This document shows positions 11,341 to 23,476 of a stretch of 64,000 bases of DNA, piece after piece (positions within the stretch are counted from its first letter, which is position 1; the number at the start of each line of letters is the position of its first letter). The position numbers were made by a program, and so were the translations under genes. The notes beneath the pieces were generated by a model, which made no database searches, was not told the DNA's origin, and saw only the letters and a list, made by a program, of their open reading frames with translations. The stretch spans positions 112,309,622 to 112,373,621 of the forward strand of contig NC_068920.1 of the NCBI RefSeq assembly GCF_023091745.1. The letters are read 5' to 3'. The DNA comes from Budorcas taxicolor. Its lineage: Eukaryota > Chordata > Mammalia > Artiodactyla > Bovidae.

Positions 11341-11540
11341 TGGGACTTTCCTGATGGTCTAGTGGCTAAGACTCTGAGTTCCCAATGCAGGGAGCCCAGG
11401 TTCAATCCCTGGTCAAGAAACTAGATCCTATATGCCACAGTTAAAGGGTTTCATGCTGCAAGGAAGATCCAAGATCCTGTATGCCACAACTAAGACCTGG
11501 TGTAGCCAAATAAATAAATATTTAACAAATAATAAATAAA
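11341..11540 (+). repeat. CHR-2-type tRNA-Glu SINE
   Basis: 'tgggactttcctgatggtct', 'aggttcaatccctggtcaag' and 'gccacaactaagacc' follow the CHR-2 order, ending in an (AAAT)n tail after 'tgtagccaaataaataaa'. Confidence 0.8.
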
Positions 11541-11750
11541 TAATGATTATATGGTGCTCAAAACATAAAAATTCAAATAATTGTCCTAGTAACATAGGAT
11601 GTTATTGATGCATTAAAATAATCATTTTTAAAAACTTTAGAATGCATCAGGACACTATTTTTACTAGATAATGACAAAGTCATTAATCTTACAATTTTCA
11701 TGATCAGTTAAACCTACTTTGATGTACATAGTTAAATATTCCATTTTGTG

Positions 11751-12110
11751 TTAATTACATATTGCTGTATAGTAAATTATACCAGAATAAGCATTTTATT
11801 ATCTCATAACTTCTGGGAGCCACAAGTTTCAGGTATCACTTAGCTCAGTCATCTGACTCAAGTCTCTGACAAGACTTCAATCAAAGTGTCAACTGGAACT
11901 GTGATTTCATCTGAAGGGTCAACTGGAGTAGTCTATTTCTGAGTTCACCTGTGTGATTTTTGGGAAGATTCAATTCCTTGTGAACTGTAGAACTGATCCT
12001 TTATTACACACCGGGGCTTCTCATGTGTAGACCTCTCCACAGGTTGCCTCACAACATATCAACTGGCTTGACTCAGATTCAGTGAGAGAGAGAATAAAAT
12101 ATGAATTATA
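11751..12110 (-). mobile_element. MLT1-like (ERVL-MaLR) LTR, reverse
   Basis: Reads 'attgctgtatagtaaattat', 'attttattatctcata', 'cacttagctcagtcatctga', 'tcatctgaagggtcaactgg' and 'cctctccacagg' in the order of a reversed MLT1-class LTR. No internal retroviral sequence adjoins it, so it is an old solo LTR. The subfamily cannot be fixed by eye. Confidence 0.6.
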
Positions 12111-12223
12111 AAAGTGTTTTATCAATATTGCTTGTTACCTAAGCAAAGTTTAACAAGGTTCTCATACTTTTCATAGAATTATGGAAAAAATTGGTGTTAA
12201 TTTAAAATTCATAAACTCTACAT

Positions 12224-12437
12224 TTGAAAAGACCCTGATGCTGTGAAAGATTGAAGGCGGGTGGAGAAGGGGACGACAGAGAATGAGATGGTTGGATGGC
12301 ATCACTGACTCAATGGACATGAGTTTGTGTAAACTTGGGAGGTGGTGATGGACAGAGAGACCTGATATGCTGCAGTCCATGGGTTCGCAAAGAGTCGGAC
12401 TCGACTGAGCAACTGAACTGAGTTGAACTGAACTGAA
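12224..12437 (+). mobile_element. BovB 3' end
   Basis: From 'gaaaagaccctgatgctgtg' to the 'aactgaactgag' tail repeats. An 8-bp 'aaactcta' occurs just before and just after, a possible short target-site duplication. About 210 bp. Confidence 0.9.
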
Positions 12438-12989
12438 ACTCTATTTGGTTTAAAAATCTAGTTTATTTATAAGAGCAATATCCAGTGTAAGAGTTCCAGG
12501 ATAAGAAAGGTAGAATTTGTCCTCTTGTGCATCTTGTTCCACTAATTGTATGCTACATTAAGGCATTTGCTCACCTGATTTTCTAATTTAGAAATGTATT
12601 AAATTAGGGTTTCAAGATGGTTACAAGTTGTAAATGACCTTGAAAATAATCAAGTCGGATTTCAAGTACATTGAAATGCTTGAAAGATTACTCTTGCTGT
12701 GGAATTGATATAGTTGAGTACTTCAAGTAATAAACAACAACAACAAAACCCCAAAACAAATACATTTTTGAAATTTTCGGTTTGAAAGTTGTAATTAAAG
12801 CACTGTTTACTATCATTTCTAATATTGCAGCTTCAAATACTAGTCTAATTATACTTCTGTTTTAAAATGACTTTTTATATCTTCTGAATATATATATATT
12901 TTTTCTCTGTCAAGTGCTGTTGATGACATGCAGACTCTTGGAGAGAATATTAGTTTTGGATACCAAAGGAATTTGGTTAACATCTAAAA
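12438..12989. other. Unique AT-rich sequence
   Basis: A short (CAA)n run occurs near 12735. Nothing else recognised. Confidence 0.4.
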
Positions 12990-13130
12990 TTAACTGGTGT
13001 TATTTCCATAGATTTTAGCAAGTTGCTTAACCTTTTTAGTCCTACCTTTCTTTATAAATAAATGGGGTTAATAACATCTCACAAGAGAGATATGATATTT
13101 AATGAGAAAATATATTTTAATGTTATAGAA
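12990..13130 (+). repeat. MIR SINE fragment
   Basis: 'agcaagttgcttaacctttt' followed by 'aaatggggttaataacatct' and 'atgatatttaatgagaaaat' is a forward MIR 3' half. Confidence 0.65.
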
Positions 13131-13284
13131 TTACACTTCTTATCTAGTGGTATCACTATGAATAAAGATCCTTTTCTTCATTTGACTATTTATGTATTAG
13201 AATACATCATCTGAGTATTCAAGTGTATCTGAATATTTAAGTAAGCAGATGAGGACAAATATCCTAGGATATTGCCTATATGCG

Positions 13285-13602
13285 AAATAAAAAAGTGATG
13301 CAAATAAACTTGTTTATAAAGCAGAAATAGATTCACTGACAGAAAAAAAACAAACTTATGTTTACCAAAAGGGAAAGAGGAATGGGGGATAAATTAGGAG
13401 TTTAAGGTAGATAAACTCTTAATAAACTAGATAATCAACTTGGACCTATTATATAGCAAAAGAAACTATACTCAATATCTTGTAATAACTTATAATTTAA
13501 GAGAATTAAAAAAGTATGTATATATATTTATAATAATCATTTTGCTGTAATCTGAAATTAACACAATATTATAAATCAACTACATTTATTTATTTATTAA
13601 AG
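13285..13602 (+). mobile_element. L1 3' UTR fragment
   Basis: Artiodactyl L1 tail motifs in order: 'acaaacttatgtttaccaaa', 'ataaattaggagttta', 'caatatcttgtaataactta', 'attttgctgtaatctgaaat' and 'aaatcaactacatt'. 5'-truncated and diverged. Confidence 0.8.
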
Positions 13603-14092
13603 AAATGAAAGAGCCAGGCTAATGGAAAATTCAGGAGGACAATGGGCAAGTTCAAGCAGTTCACTCTTGTTTTAGAAGTAATAATGTACAAAGTGTCAGA
13701 GTTCAGTATCCAGCACTCATGGAAGACCCTAGAATAAAAAGTGATTCTAATATATATGACAGTATATATTTGAGAAAGGACATATTTTAATTTTCAGAAA
13801 ATTTAAGAAATTATTTGTTATTTGTTAATTTATTTAAAAACTTCTTTTACCTCTGTCATTTTGGGACCTATTTATTGAATTAAATATATTTGTGGTTATT
13901 TTATATTTCTTTTAAATAAATGTGTTTCCAAAATGTTTGAGAGATCCTAATGTTTTTTCTAATTTTTTAAACTCTACCTGTATCAATCTTGACAATTCAT
14001 ACTATAGATAAAGGAAGAGGGTAAAAATAATATTTATCAAATGTCCTACATCTTGTAGCCTTTTAGTTGTAATGTATGTTTTGTAACATTTT
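13603..14092. other. Unique AT-rich sequence
   Basis: Nothing recognised. Confidence 0.35.
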
Positions 14093-14315
14093 AGTCCCAG
14101 GTGGCACTAAGGGTAAAGAATCCTCTTGACAATGCAGGAAATGCAAGAGACATGGATTTGTTCCCTGGGTAATGAAGATCTCCTTGAGTAGGGAATGGCA
14201 ACCAACTCCAAGATTCTTGCCTGGAAAACTTCATGGACAGAGAAGAATGGCTGGTTATAGTCCATGGGACCACAAACAGTCAGACATGACTGAGTGACTG
14301 AGCAACAGCAACGGA
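14093..14315 (+). repeat. Bov-tA SINE
   Basis: 'tagtcccaggtggcactaag' head, 'gcctggaaaacttcatggac' body and 'catgactgagtgactgagca' tail. Lies about 60 bp before a BovB. Confidence 0.88.
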
Positions 14316-14375
14316 GTAAATGTACAGTTTTAGAGCAAGCACTAAATTTAAAGTCAGATGATTAACAATACAGTG

Positions 14376-14606
14376 AAACAGAGAAAAACAACAGAATAGG
14401 AAAGACTAGAGATCTCTTCGAGAAAAGTAGAGATACCAAGGGAATATTTCATGAAAAGATGGGCACAATAAAGGACAGAAACAGTGAGGACCTAACAGAA
14501 GCTGAAGAGATTAAGAAGAAGTGGCAAGAATACAGAGAAGAACTGTACAAAAAAGGTCCCAATGAACCAGGTAACCACGATAGTGTGATCACTCACCTAG
14601 AGACAT
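14376..14606 (+). mobile_element. BovB linker segment, left part of a split element
   Basis: Covers the BovB region between endonuclease and reverse transcriptase, from 'gagaaaaacaacagaatagg' to 'ctcacctagagacat'. The open frame at 14459 begins with 'MGTIKDRN' and keeps 'DLTEAE' and 'YREELYKK', typical of this linker. BovB order continues at 15956 ('atcctggagtg'), so 14607-15953 is an insert. Confidence 0.85.
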
Positions 14607-14956
14607 GGGAGCAGCAGACAGGAGTCAGTGGTGGCACAGGAAGTAGTTTTGCAGAGAGGGTAGATGGAGGGGACTGCAGGGAGGGAGGCTATGAAGCACT
14701 CTGTGCCCTGTTCAGTAAGGCCAGGCTCACTAGGCCTGGACAATAATACAGAGAAGCCAGAGAAGAGAAGGTTGAGGGCCAATTTCAGAGGTCATGGACC
14801 ATGCAGGCAGTGGATCGACCCCAGGGAAGGTAGGAACAGCAAATAGGTGGAGGAGCCTATCACTTCTGGATGTTCTCCAACATGGGCTCCAGGATCCCCT
14901 GGACCCTCTTCCTGGTGACTCCAGCAGGACCTCTGCCTCTGCCCCTGGGCAACATA
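14607..14956 (+). pseudogene. GC-richer non-BovB leader of the chimeric insert
   Basis: Not BovB and visibly richer in G and C than its surroundings. It lies directly before PPP4R3-like codons, so the likeliest reading is 5' UTR or upstream sequence of that gene. I cannot confirm this without an alignment. Several overlapping open frames on both strands here are by-products of base composition. Confidence 0.45.
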
Positions 14957-15086
14957 TTGACCAACACCCAATAGCCAGTGAAGGTTTACACACTCAACAA
15001 GGACCAGCAGTGGGACAACCAGGGTGCCAAGCATGTCATCCAGCTACGTGGAGCAACTGAAAGACATGTCCCTGCTAGACAGGGCC
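14957..15086 (+). pseudogene. PPP4R3: PPP4R3-like N-terminal pseudogene fragment
   Basis: The frame from 14957 reads LTNTQ*PVKVYTLNKDQQW, then DNQG, then after a shift SSSYVEQLKDMSLLDRA. This matches the conserved first ~40 residues of PPP4R3 (SMEK), the regulatory subunit of protein phosphatase 4, where the WH1/PH-like domain begins. The initiator is TTG, arginine codon 5 is a TAG stop, several arginines read as glutamine (CpG decay), and two bases are missing after the HV codons (about 15035). Homology ends near 15086, where BovB 5' sequence starts. I cannot tell PPP4R3A from PPP4R3B. Confidence 0.72.
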
Positions 15087-15087
15087 T

Positions 15088-15953
15088 GAAAAAAATGTGA
15101 TCCACTGGAGAAGGGAATGTCAAACCACTTCAGTATTCTTTCCTTGAGAACCCCATGAAAAGGCAAAAAGATATGACATGGAAGGATGAGCCCCCCAGGT
15201 TGTAGGTGTCCAATATGTTACTGGGGAAGAGTGGAGATATAGCTCCAGAAAGAATGAAAAGGCTACACCAGAGCAGAAATGGTGCCCAGTTGTGGATGTG
15301 TCTGGTGATGAAAGTAAAGTCTGATGGTGTAAAGAACAATATTGCATAGGAATCTGGAATGTTAAGTCCATGAATCAAGGTAAATTGGAAGTGGTCAAAA
15401 AGGAGATAGCAAGAGTGAACATCGATGTTTTAGGTATCAGAACTAAGATGGATGGGCATTGTTGAATTTAATTCAGATGACCCATTATATGTACTACATG
15501 GGCAAGAATCTCTTAGAAGAATTGGAGTAGCCTTCATAGTCAACAAAAGAGTCTGGAATGCAGTACTTGGATGTAATCTCAAAAACGATGGAATAATCTC
15601 GGTTCGTATCCAAGGCAAACCATGTAGCATCATAGCAATCCAAGTCTATGCTCAACCACTAATGCTGAATAAGCTGAACTTGAATGGTTCTATGAAGATC
15701 TACAAGATCTCCTAGAACTAACACCAAAAAAAAAAGTGTCCCTTTCATCATAGGGGACTGACATACAAAAGTAGGAAGTCAAGCGATACCTTAAATAAGA
15801 GGCAAATTTGGGCTTGGTGTACAAAATGAAGCAGGACAAAAGCTAACAGAGTTTAGCCAAGAGAATGCACTGGTCATAGCAAACACCCTCTTCCAACAAC
15901 ACAAGAGAGGACACTACAAGTGGACATGACCAGATGGTCATTACCTAAATAAG
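15088..15953 (+). mobile_element. BovB 5' region and endonuclease segment (broken)
   Basis: Starts with the BovB 5' motif 'gtgatccactggagaaggga' and runs through 'atagggaatctgga'-like codons of the APE-type endonuclease. The open frame at 15452-15715 keeps 'EFNSDD', 'LGCNLKNDG' and 'IAIQVYA'. Stops and frameshifts divide it. It ends within 'tggacatgaccagatggtca' at about 15953. Joined upstream to the PPP4R3-like fragment, it forms one insert in an older BovB. Confidence 0.8.
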
Positions 15954-17590
15954 ATATCCTGGAGTGTTAAAGCAAGTGGGCTTTAGGAAGCATTAGTACA
16001 AACAAAGCTAGTAGAGGTGATGGAATTCCACTTGACCTATTTCAAATCCTAAAATATGACGCGATTAAAGTGCTATCTGCAATATGCCAGCAAATTTGGA
16101 AGACTCAATGGCCACAGGACTAGAAAAAGTTTTCATCCCAATCCAGAAGAACTGTGATGCCAAAGAATGTTCAAAGTGTTGGTTGCTCAGGCATTTCCAT
16201 CTCTTTCAACCCCATAGACAGTTCCATAGTAGGCCAGGTATTCCTCTGTCAATGGAATTCTGTAGGCAAGAATACTGGAGGTGGTTGCCATTTCCTTCTC
16301 CAAAGAAGGTTCAAACTACCAGATACTTGTGATCATTTCACATGCTAGCAAGATAATGCTCAAAATCTTTCAAACTTATCTTTCAAGCTACTCTTATCAG
16401 TGCATGAACTGAAAATTCCAGATGTACAAGTTGAATTTAGAAAAGACAGAGGAACCAGAGATCAAATTGCCAAAATCCACTGGATTTAAGATAAAGCAAA
16501 AGAATTGCAGAAAAAACTATCTACTTCAATTTCATTGACTATGTTAAATAAAGCCTTTGACTGTGTGGATCACAACAAACTGTGGAAAAATCTAAAAAGA
16601 TGGGAATATCAGACCAGTTAACCTGCCTCCTGATAAATCTGTATGGAGGTCAAGAAGCAACAGTTATACCCTGACATGGAACAATAGACTGGTTCAAAAT
16701 GTCAAGGCTGTATATTGTCACCTGTTTATTTAACTTACATGCAGAATACAGCGTGAGAAATGCCAGGCTGGATGTACTACAAGCTGGAATCAAGACTGCC
16801 AGGAGAAATATCAACAACCTCAGATATGCAGATGGCACTAATCTAATGGCAGAAAGTAAAGAGGAACTAAAGTGTCTCTTGATAAAGGTGAAAGAGTAGA
16901 GTGAAAAAACTGGCTTAAATTCAACATTAAAAAATTAAGATCATGGCATCTGGTCCCATCACTTCATGACAAATAGATGGAGGAAAATGAAAACAGTGGC
17001 AGACTCTTTTCTTGGCCTCCAAAATCACTGTGGACAGTGAATGCAGCCATGAAGTTAAAAGACACTTGCTCCTTTGTAGAAAAGCTATGACCAACCTAGA
17101 CAGTATATTAAAAAGCAGAGACATCACTTACCTGAAAAAGGTCCATATAGTTAAAGGTATGGTTTTTCCAGATGTCATGTATGGATGTGAGAGTTGGACC
17201 ATAAAGAAGCTGATCACCAAAGAACTGATGCCTTCAAACTGTGGTGCTGAAGAAGATTCTTGAGAGTCCCTTGGACAGCAAGGAGATCAAACCAGTAAAT
17301 CCCAAAGGAAATCAACCCTGTATATTCATTGGAAGGACTAATGCTGAAGCTGAAGCTCCAATATTTTGGCCAAATAATGTAAATAACTAATTGTAAAAGA
17401 CCCTAATGCTGGGAAAGATTGAGGACAGAAGGGGTGATAGAGTATTAGAGAACAGGATGGCTTCACTGACTCAGTGGACATGAATTTGAGCAAACTTCAG
17501 GAGATAGTGTAGGATAGGGAAGCCTGGCAAGCTACAGTCCATGAAGTAGCAAAGAGTCAGACAAGACTTAGCAACGAAACAACAACAAGA
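15954..17590 (+). mobile_element. BovB reverse transcriptase to 3' end (right part)
   Basis: Continues from 'atcctggagtg' through the RT domain to 'acaagacttagcaacgaaac'. The catalytic YADD box reads YADG in the frame at 16699-16899, so the second aspartate is lost. Frameshifts and stops are frequent. A reversed SINE interrupts it at 16177. Confidence 0.87.
16177..16311 (-). repeat. Bov-tA SINE fragment within BovB RT
   Basis: Reverse Bov-tA from 'gttggttgctcaggcatttc' to 'ccatttccttctccaaag'. BovB bases resume after it; 'gttcaaa' occurs on both sides (about 16170 and 16312) as a short possible duplication. Confidence 0.75.
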
Positions 17591-18429
17591 GCGTGTAGGT
17601 TCTAACCCAAGGTCTATAACTAACTAATTGAAGAACTTGCACATGCAGATTTAGTTATTCTGTCTAGGTTCTATTCATATATGTTCATTAAAAATTGGAA
17701 GCAAACACAAGAATAGGATAGGAGAGTCTTAAAATTGCACTGCTAGAGTTCTTGCTAATTAGTAAGTGAAATTATTGCACTCTAACCTGTATATACTATG
17801 ATAGATGAAAGAAAAATAGTTATTTCTATCCTAGTGAGGAACTGTGGGATGAATGCTTTAACATGTGACTGAATGTTAGAATGTCACTATAAGAAACTTG
17901 ATATACTGAACGTATTATATTCAATGTGACTTTAGATTGAATATAAAAATAATTTATTACTAGAAAGCATTTATTATGAAATAATGCAACAGCTACTACT
18001 GCTGAATTCGCTACATGTATGCTCACATGAGGAAGTATTCAAATGATTAAAGCATTTGAGATAATTTTCAAAAGTGATATCACAAATTACTGAGATATAT
18101 AAAATTTATTCTCTGTGGTGTCTCTACTTGCAATACAGAATATATTTATCTTACTAGTTAATATGTCAGCAAACTTCATCACATGCAGTGTTGCTACTTC
18201 ACCCAGTGTAAAACTGGATATTCCTGTTTAAAAGTATGCAGTATGTATCTATGTACATATCCATTTTTCTATCCATTTATCTTCTTATAGTAGATAAGAT
18301 ATTTTGGTAAGAAATATAGTTGGTGGTACAGGCCTCCACTGAAACATGAAAACCTCCCACATCATCTTGGAGAATAAAGAAAACAAAACCTTAATTTTTC
18401 ATATGGTAGGAAGTTATTTAAGATAATCT
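17591..18429. other. Mostly unique sequence
   Basis: A weak forward MIR-like stretch may lie at about 17590-17690 ('ggttctaacccaaggtctat'). No gene recognised. Confidence 0.35.
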
Positions 18430-19009
18430 CAATGATTCACATTCTTGTACAGCCCTATCTTCTTGAGTGTTAGATGAACCTAGTAATTTGCTTCTAATAA
18501 ATTGAAAGTTGCAAGAGTAATAGGTCTCCTTTTTCAAGTTTAGGCAGAAAGCACCTTGACATCTTTCTTGTACTTCAGCTCTTATCTTCTTTCATTCCCT
18601 ACATTTCTCTCTCTCATTATCACATTATCATCTTCTTGCTTTCTCACTCTGATGAAGAAAACTTCCATGTTGTGAATCCCCCAATGGAGAGATTTCTGTG
18701 ACAGGAAACTGAGGGGAGTCTCTGGCCAAAATCATTGATAATTCATGGCCCTATTTGGATAGCTCAAGAGGAATGGGAGCAAGCAAAACACCATTCATGT
18801 GAATTTGGTATTGAATTATTTCCCCAATCTAGTTTTCAGATGAGATGGCATCTCCAACAGAATTGTGAGAGCATGAAGTCTTGTGAGAATTTTATTTATT
18901 TGAATCCAGTTAAACCATACCAAGATTCCTAACCCATGAATACTGTGAGATAACAAATGTTTCGAGCAGCTACTTTGTTATAGTTTACTCGGCAATAGTA
19001 CATAACGAA
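18430..19009 (+). mobile_element. MLT1-like (ERVL-MaLR) LTR
   Basis: The 3' end is characteristic: 'ctgtgagataacaaatgttt', then 'ctactttgttatagtttact' and 'ggcaatagtacataacga'. Upstream 'ttccatgttgtgaatccccc' fits the same class. It is the forward counterpart of the LTR at 11751. The 5' boundary is uncertain. Confidence 0.6.
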
Positions 19010-19936
19010 TATATTCCCCTGATGAATTGACTTCTGATGGAAAAAGCTGTATTATACATTTGTGAATTATTCTATGATTATTTTTCCTTTTTTTCACAGT
19101 TCTCTTAAGACTAGAATGTACAGACAAAAGAGAAAATATAGGCTTGAATATTCAGTTTTCATATATATACATATATATGCACACATAAACACACACATAT
19201 GTATGTATGTATGCAGTCACTGCACAAAAATCCTGAAATATTAATGAATGGAAATTTAAAAGTAAATGGTCAGTTTGAAGATGTAAATGTCTGTGAAATG
19301 TTTGTTTCTCCTATTGATATAGCAAAGTAGCTGAGATTTTGAGTTGTAAGAGGAAATGAGATGACTCACCTACTAGGTTAATATTTGGCTTCTCTTATTC
19401 AAATTTCATCCCAAATGATATAGTTTTGCCTCCGCTCTTCATAGTTCCTTTTATAGTTTTTTTTTTAATTATTTTTTTTGCTTTTATCCACTCTAAAAAG
19501 TGCACATTTCTGAAAGTATTATGATTGAATTATCCATTTATATCTGCTTAAAATAATTACCACTGATTAGAAAAGAAGGCTGATAGGGTTTTAATCTTTT
19601 CTATTAAGTGATGAACATAATATGATCTAAGTATCAGATTAAGTGGAAATGACTGTTTAGGTAAATAATGTAAAGATGCTAAATAGGAGTTTCCTGAGAA
19701 GGAAGAAAACTCTTCCAATTAGCTCACTCTGAAAAGGTCAACTTTGGAACTGACAGCATCTTTGTGTTTGGGACTGAATGAAAATTAGACAAATGTCACA
19801 ATATAACTGTATACTTAGCTAGTGCACAAAACTGAAAGCTACCCGAGTATGGTAATTTCCATATGTGCAATAAGATTCCAATTGTAACTAGGTAACACTT
19901 TCTGTCACATGGTCAGAATTTTATAAGAAATGATTG
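19010..19936. other. Unique sequence with CA/TATG simple repeat
   Basis: A mixed (AT)/(CA)/(TATG) simple repeat at about 19159-19214 and T-runs near 19460-19480. No gene recognised. Confidence 0.5.
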
Positions 19937-21722
19937 CAAAAGAATAAGAAGGAGAGATAAGAATGCCTTCCTCGGTGATCAGTGCAAAGAAATAGAGGGA
20001 AATAATAGAATGGGAAAATTAAAGATAACAAGGGAACATTTCATGCAAAGATGGGATGAATAAAGGACAGAAATGGTATGGACCTAACAGAAGCAGAACA
20101 TATAAAGAAGAGGTGGCAAGAACACGCAGAAGAATTGTACAAAAAAAAAAAAAAAACAAACTTCATGACCCAAATAATCACAATGGTGTGATCACTCACC
20201 TAGAGACAGACATTCTGGAATGTGAAGTCAAGTGGACCTTAGGAAGCATCACTATGAACAAAGCTAGTGGAGGTGATGGAATTTCAGTTGAGCTACTTCA
20301 AATCCTGAAAGATGATGCTGTGAAAGTGCTGCGCTCAATATGCCAGCAAATTTGGATAACACAGCAGTGGCCACAGTAGTGGAAAAATCGGTTTTCATTC
20401 CAATACCAAAGAAAGACAATGCCAAAGAATGCTCAAACAACCACACAGTTGCACTTATCTCACACGGTAGTAAAGTAATGCTCAAAATTCTCCAAGTCAG
20501 GCTTCAGCAATACGTGAACCAGAAAACTCCAGATGTTCAAGCTGGTTTTAGAAAAGGCAGAGGAACCAGAGGTCAAATTGCAAACTTCCACTAGATCATC
20601 AAAAAGGCAAGAGAATCAGAAAAATATATATTTCTGCTTTACTGACTATGCCAAAGCCTTTGACTGTGTGGATCACAATTAACTGTGAAAAATTCTGAAA
20701 GAGTTGGGAATACCAGACCACCTGACCTGCCTCTTGAGAAACCTGTATGCAGGTCAGGATGCAACACTTAGAACTGGACATGGAACAATAGACTGGTTTC
20801 AAATAGGAAAAGAAGTACATCAAGGCTATATATTGTCACCATGCTTATTTAACTTATATGCAGAGTACATCATGAGAAACGCTGGGCTGGAGGAACCACA
20901 AGCTGGAATCAAGATTGCCAAGAGAAATATCTATAGCCTCAGATATGCAGATGATACAACCCTTATGGCAGAAAGTGAAGAGGAACTAAAAAAGCCTCTT
21001 GATGAAAGTGAAAGTGGAGAGTGAAAAAGTTGGCTTAAAGCTCAACATTTAGAAAGCTAAGATCATGGCATCTGGTGTCATCTTATCATGGGAAACAGAT
21101 AGGGAAACAGTGGAGACCATTGTTACCTTTATTTTTGGGGCTCCAAAATCACTGCAGATGGCGATTGAAACCATAAAACTAAAAGACGCTTACTCCTTGG
21201 GAAGAAATTTATGACCAAAGTAGACAGCATATTAAAAGGCAGAGACATTACTTTGCCAACAAAGGTCCATCCAGTCAAGGCTATGGTTTTTCCAGTGGTC
21301 ATGTATGGATGTGAGAGTTGGACTATAAAGAAAGCTGAGCACCAAAGAATTGATGTTTTGAAACGGGGTATTGGAGAAGATTCTTGTGAGTCCCTTGGAC
21401 TGCAAGGAGATCCAACCAGTCCATCCTAAAGGAGATCAGTCCTGAGTGTTCATTGGAAGGACTGATGTTGAAGCTGAAACTGCAATACTTTGACCACCTG
21501 ATGCTAAGAGCTGACTCATTTGAAAAGTTGGTGATGCTGGGAAAGATTGAGGGCAGGAGGAGAAGGGGATGACAGAGGATGAGACAGTTGGATGGCATCA
21601 CCGACTAAATGGACATAAGTTCGGGAAACTCCTGGAGGTGAGGATGGACAGGGAGACCTGGCGTGCTGTAGTGTATGGGGTCGCAAAGATTCGGACACAA
21701 CTTAGCGAATGAACTGAATTGA
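19937..21722 (+). mobile_element. 5'-truncated BovB with RT domain and 3' end
   Basis: About 1.8 kb from the linker ('gccttcctcggtgatcagtg') to the 'aatgaactgaatt' terminus. Open segments at 20056-20379, 20340-20594, 20704-21024 and 21211-21429 cover the linker, RT and C-terminal region in different frames. The RT catalytic box is kept as 'LRYADDTTLMAES' in the 20704 frame. An A16 run near 20141 and scattered indels break it. It lacks the endonuclease and cannot encode a complete protein. Confidence 0.92.
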
Positions 21723-22961
21723 TAAACAAATGTGAGAGACAAAGACCTAAGTTTCCCCTACCATGAAAATGAAGATGCTAATCCAGGTTCGGGTTATTCC
21801 CAATTAATAAAGGAATAATCTCTTATTGCATGCATTTAAATAGAATATTCTCATTAATCAAATAGGTTGTGTAAAAGAAGATTGAAAACACCAAGCTATT
21901 AATCTATTCATTTTCAGCTCATGACTAACACAAAGGAAGCCAAATCTTATGCCAAAGCATTAGGATAAAAGAAAAGGAATTATACAATTGAAATATATTT
22001 AGAATGCCACTGTAACTATCAGCAATCAGTGGGGAAATTATTTCATACAAGTGAATTTTCAATTATGTGTGTAGTAAATTTCTGTCTTTGAAGAAATGCT
22101 TTATTATTTGATCCTGGTAATAATGTCATGGGTATAGTAAGGTTTAACTTTTGAAATTTGTTGCTCTTTAAAAGTGAAGGGGGGAAAAATTCCAAAGAAG
22201 TTGTAAGAATTGTTGAAGTTAATACAGCTAGAAATATTGTAGCCCTGGTTTATACAAACTGTCTGCCTCTAGCTTCTTCGTTTCTTATTTGAATTTTTAA
22301 ATTATTTTTTATTACAAGCAGACATTGTATGTGTGAGTATTTATGTATGTGAACACATCCAATAAATTAAGTCACATGATTTTATTATTTTGCTGGCACA
22401 ATATAATAAGATTCTTACATATGATTTTTATTATTTTGCTAGTTTGTTGTTATTGTTTGTTTTGTCTCTTTTGGAGGGGGATAAAAGTAATTGGCTATAT
22501 AAATTATATTGACTTATTTGAGTAGGTATGAATAAACACCTATCTGGGCAATGATTCAAGTAAGTATATTTTATCCTGAAGTCCAGATACTTTTAACTTG
22601 AAACCCATGACAAAAAGATAGTCTCATTTAGGAAGATATAACACTCATTATCTCACTCACTGATAAAAACTTTCTTTTGTTTTAACTCCAAGAAAGTTAT
22701 AAAAACTAACCATCCTAAAGCAATCATTTTAAAAAGATTTATAGAAATATGGAATTAGAACAACTCATCATCAATGATGTGTGATGAAATTGTCCAATGA
22801 GACTAATGAGTTAGAAATAAAATATATGTGGTTTCAGAAAAATAAAGTTCACGACAATTTGAGTCATATCTTGTCTGTAAATGCCAGAAGCCCTGATGAG
22901 ACTCTTCCTGTGTTCATGGACAGCGTGTGTCTAGGGAGAGAGTAACAGTGAAACACACATT
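21723..22961. other. Unique AT-rich sequence
   Basis: A pair of near-identical ~25-bp units centred on 'ttattattttgct' (about 22380-22405 and 22422-22442) is the only internal repetition seen. No gene. Confidence 0.4.
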
Positions 22962-23471
22962 CAGTTCAGTTCAGTTCAGTTGCTCAGTCATGTCTGAGTC
23001 TTTGTGACCCCATGCACAGCAGCATGCCAGGCCTCCCTGTCCATCGCCAATTTCCAGAGTTTAACAAAACTCATGTCCATTGAGTCGGTGATACCCTCCA
23101 ACCATCTCACCCTCTGTCATCCCCTTCTCCTTCTGTCTTCAATCTTTCCCACCATCATTGTCTTTTCAGATGAGTCAGCTCTTAGCATCAGGTGGTCAAA
23201 GTATTGGAATTTCAGCTTCAACATCAGTCCTTCCAATGAACACTCAGGACTGATCTCCTTTAGGATGAACTGGTTGGATCTCCTTGCAGTCCAAGGGATT
23301 CTCAAGAGTCTTCTCCAACACCACAGTTCAAAAACATCAATTCTTCAGTGCTCAGCTTTCTTTATAGTCCAAGTCTCACATCCATACATGACTACTGGAA
23401 AAACCATAGCCTTGACTAGACGGACCTTTGCTAACAAAGTAATATCTCTCCTTTTTAATATGCTGTCTGTC
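22962..23471 (-). mobile_element. BovB 3' part, reverse
   Basis: Starts with the four-fold 'cagtt' tail repeat and runs to 'aatatgctgtctgtctt'. In the reversed C-terminal region the opposite strand happens to stay open for 161 codons (23004-23489), but that frame is antisense and not a gene. Confidence 0.92.
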
Positions 23472-23476
23472 TTACT

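Noticed and set aside
14597..15060. Cluster of overlapping frames on both strands (60-95 codons)
   Set aside because: They overlap the PPP4R3-like leader and codons; only the frame with the PPP4R3 match is meaningful.
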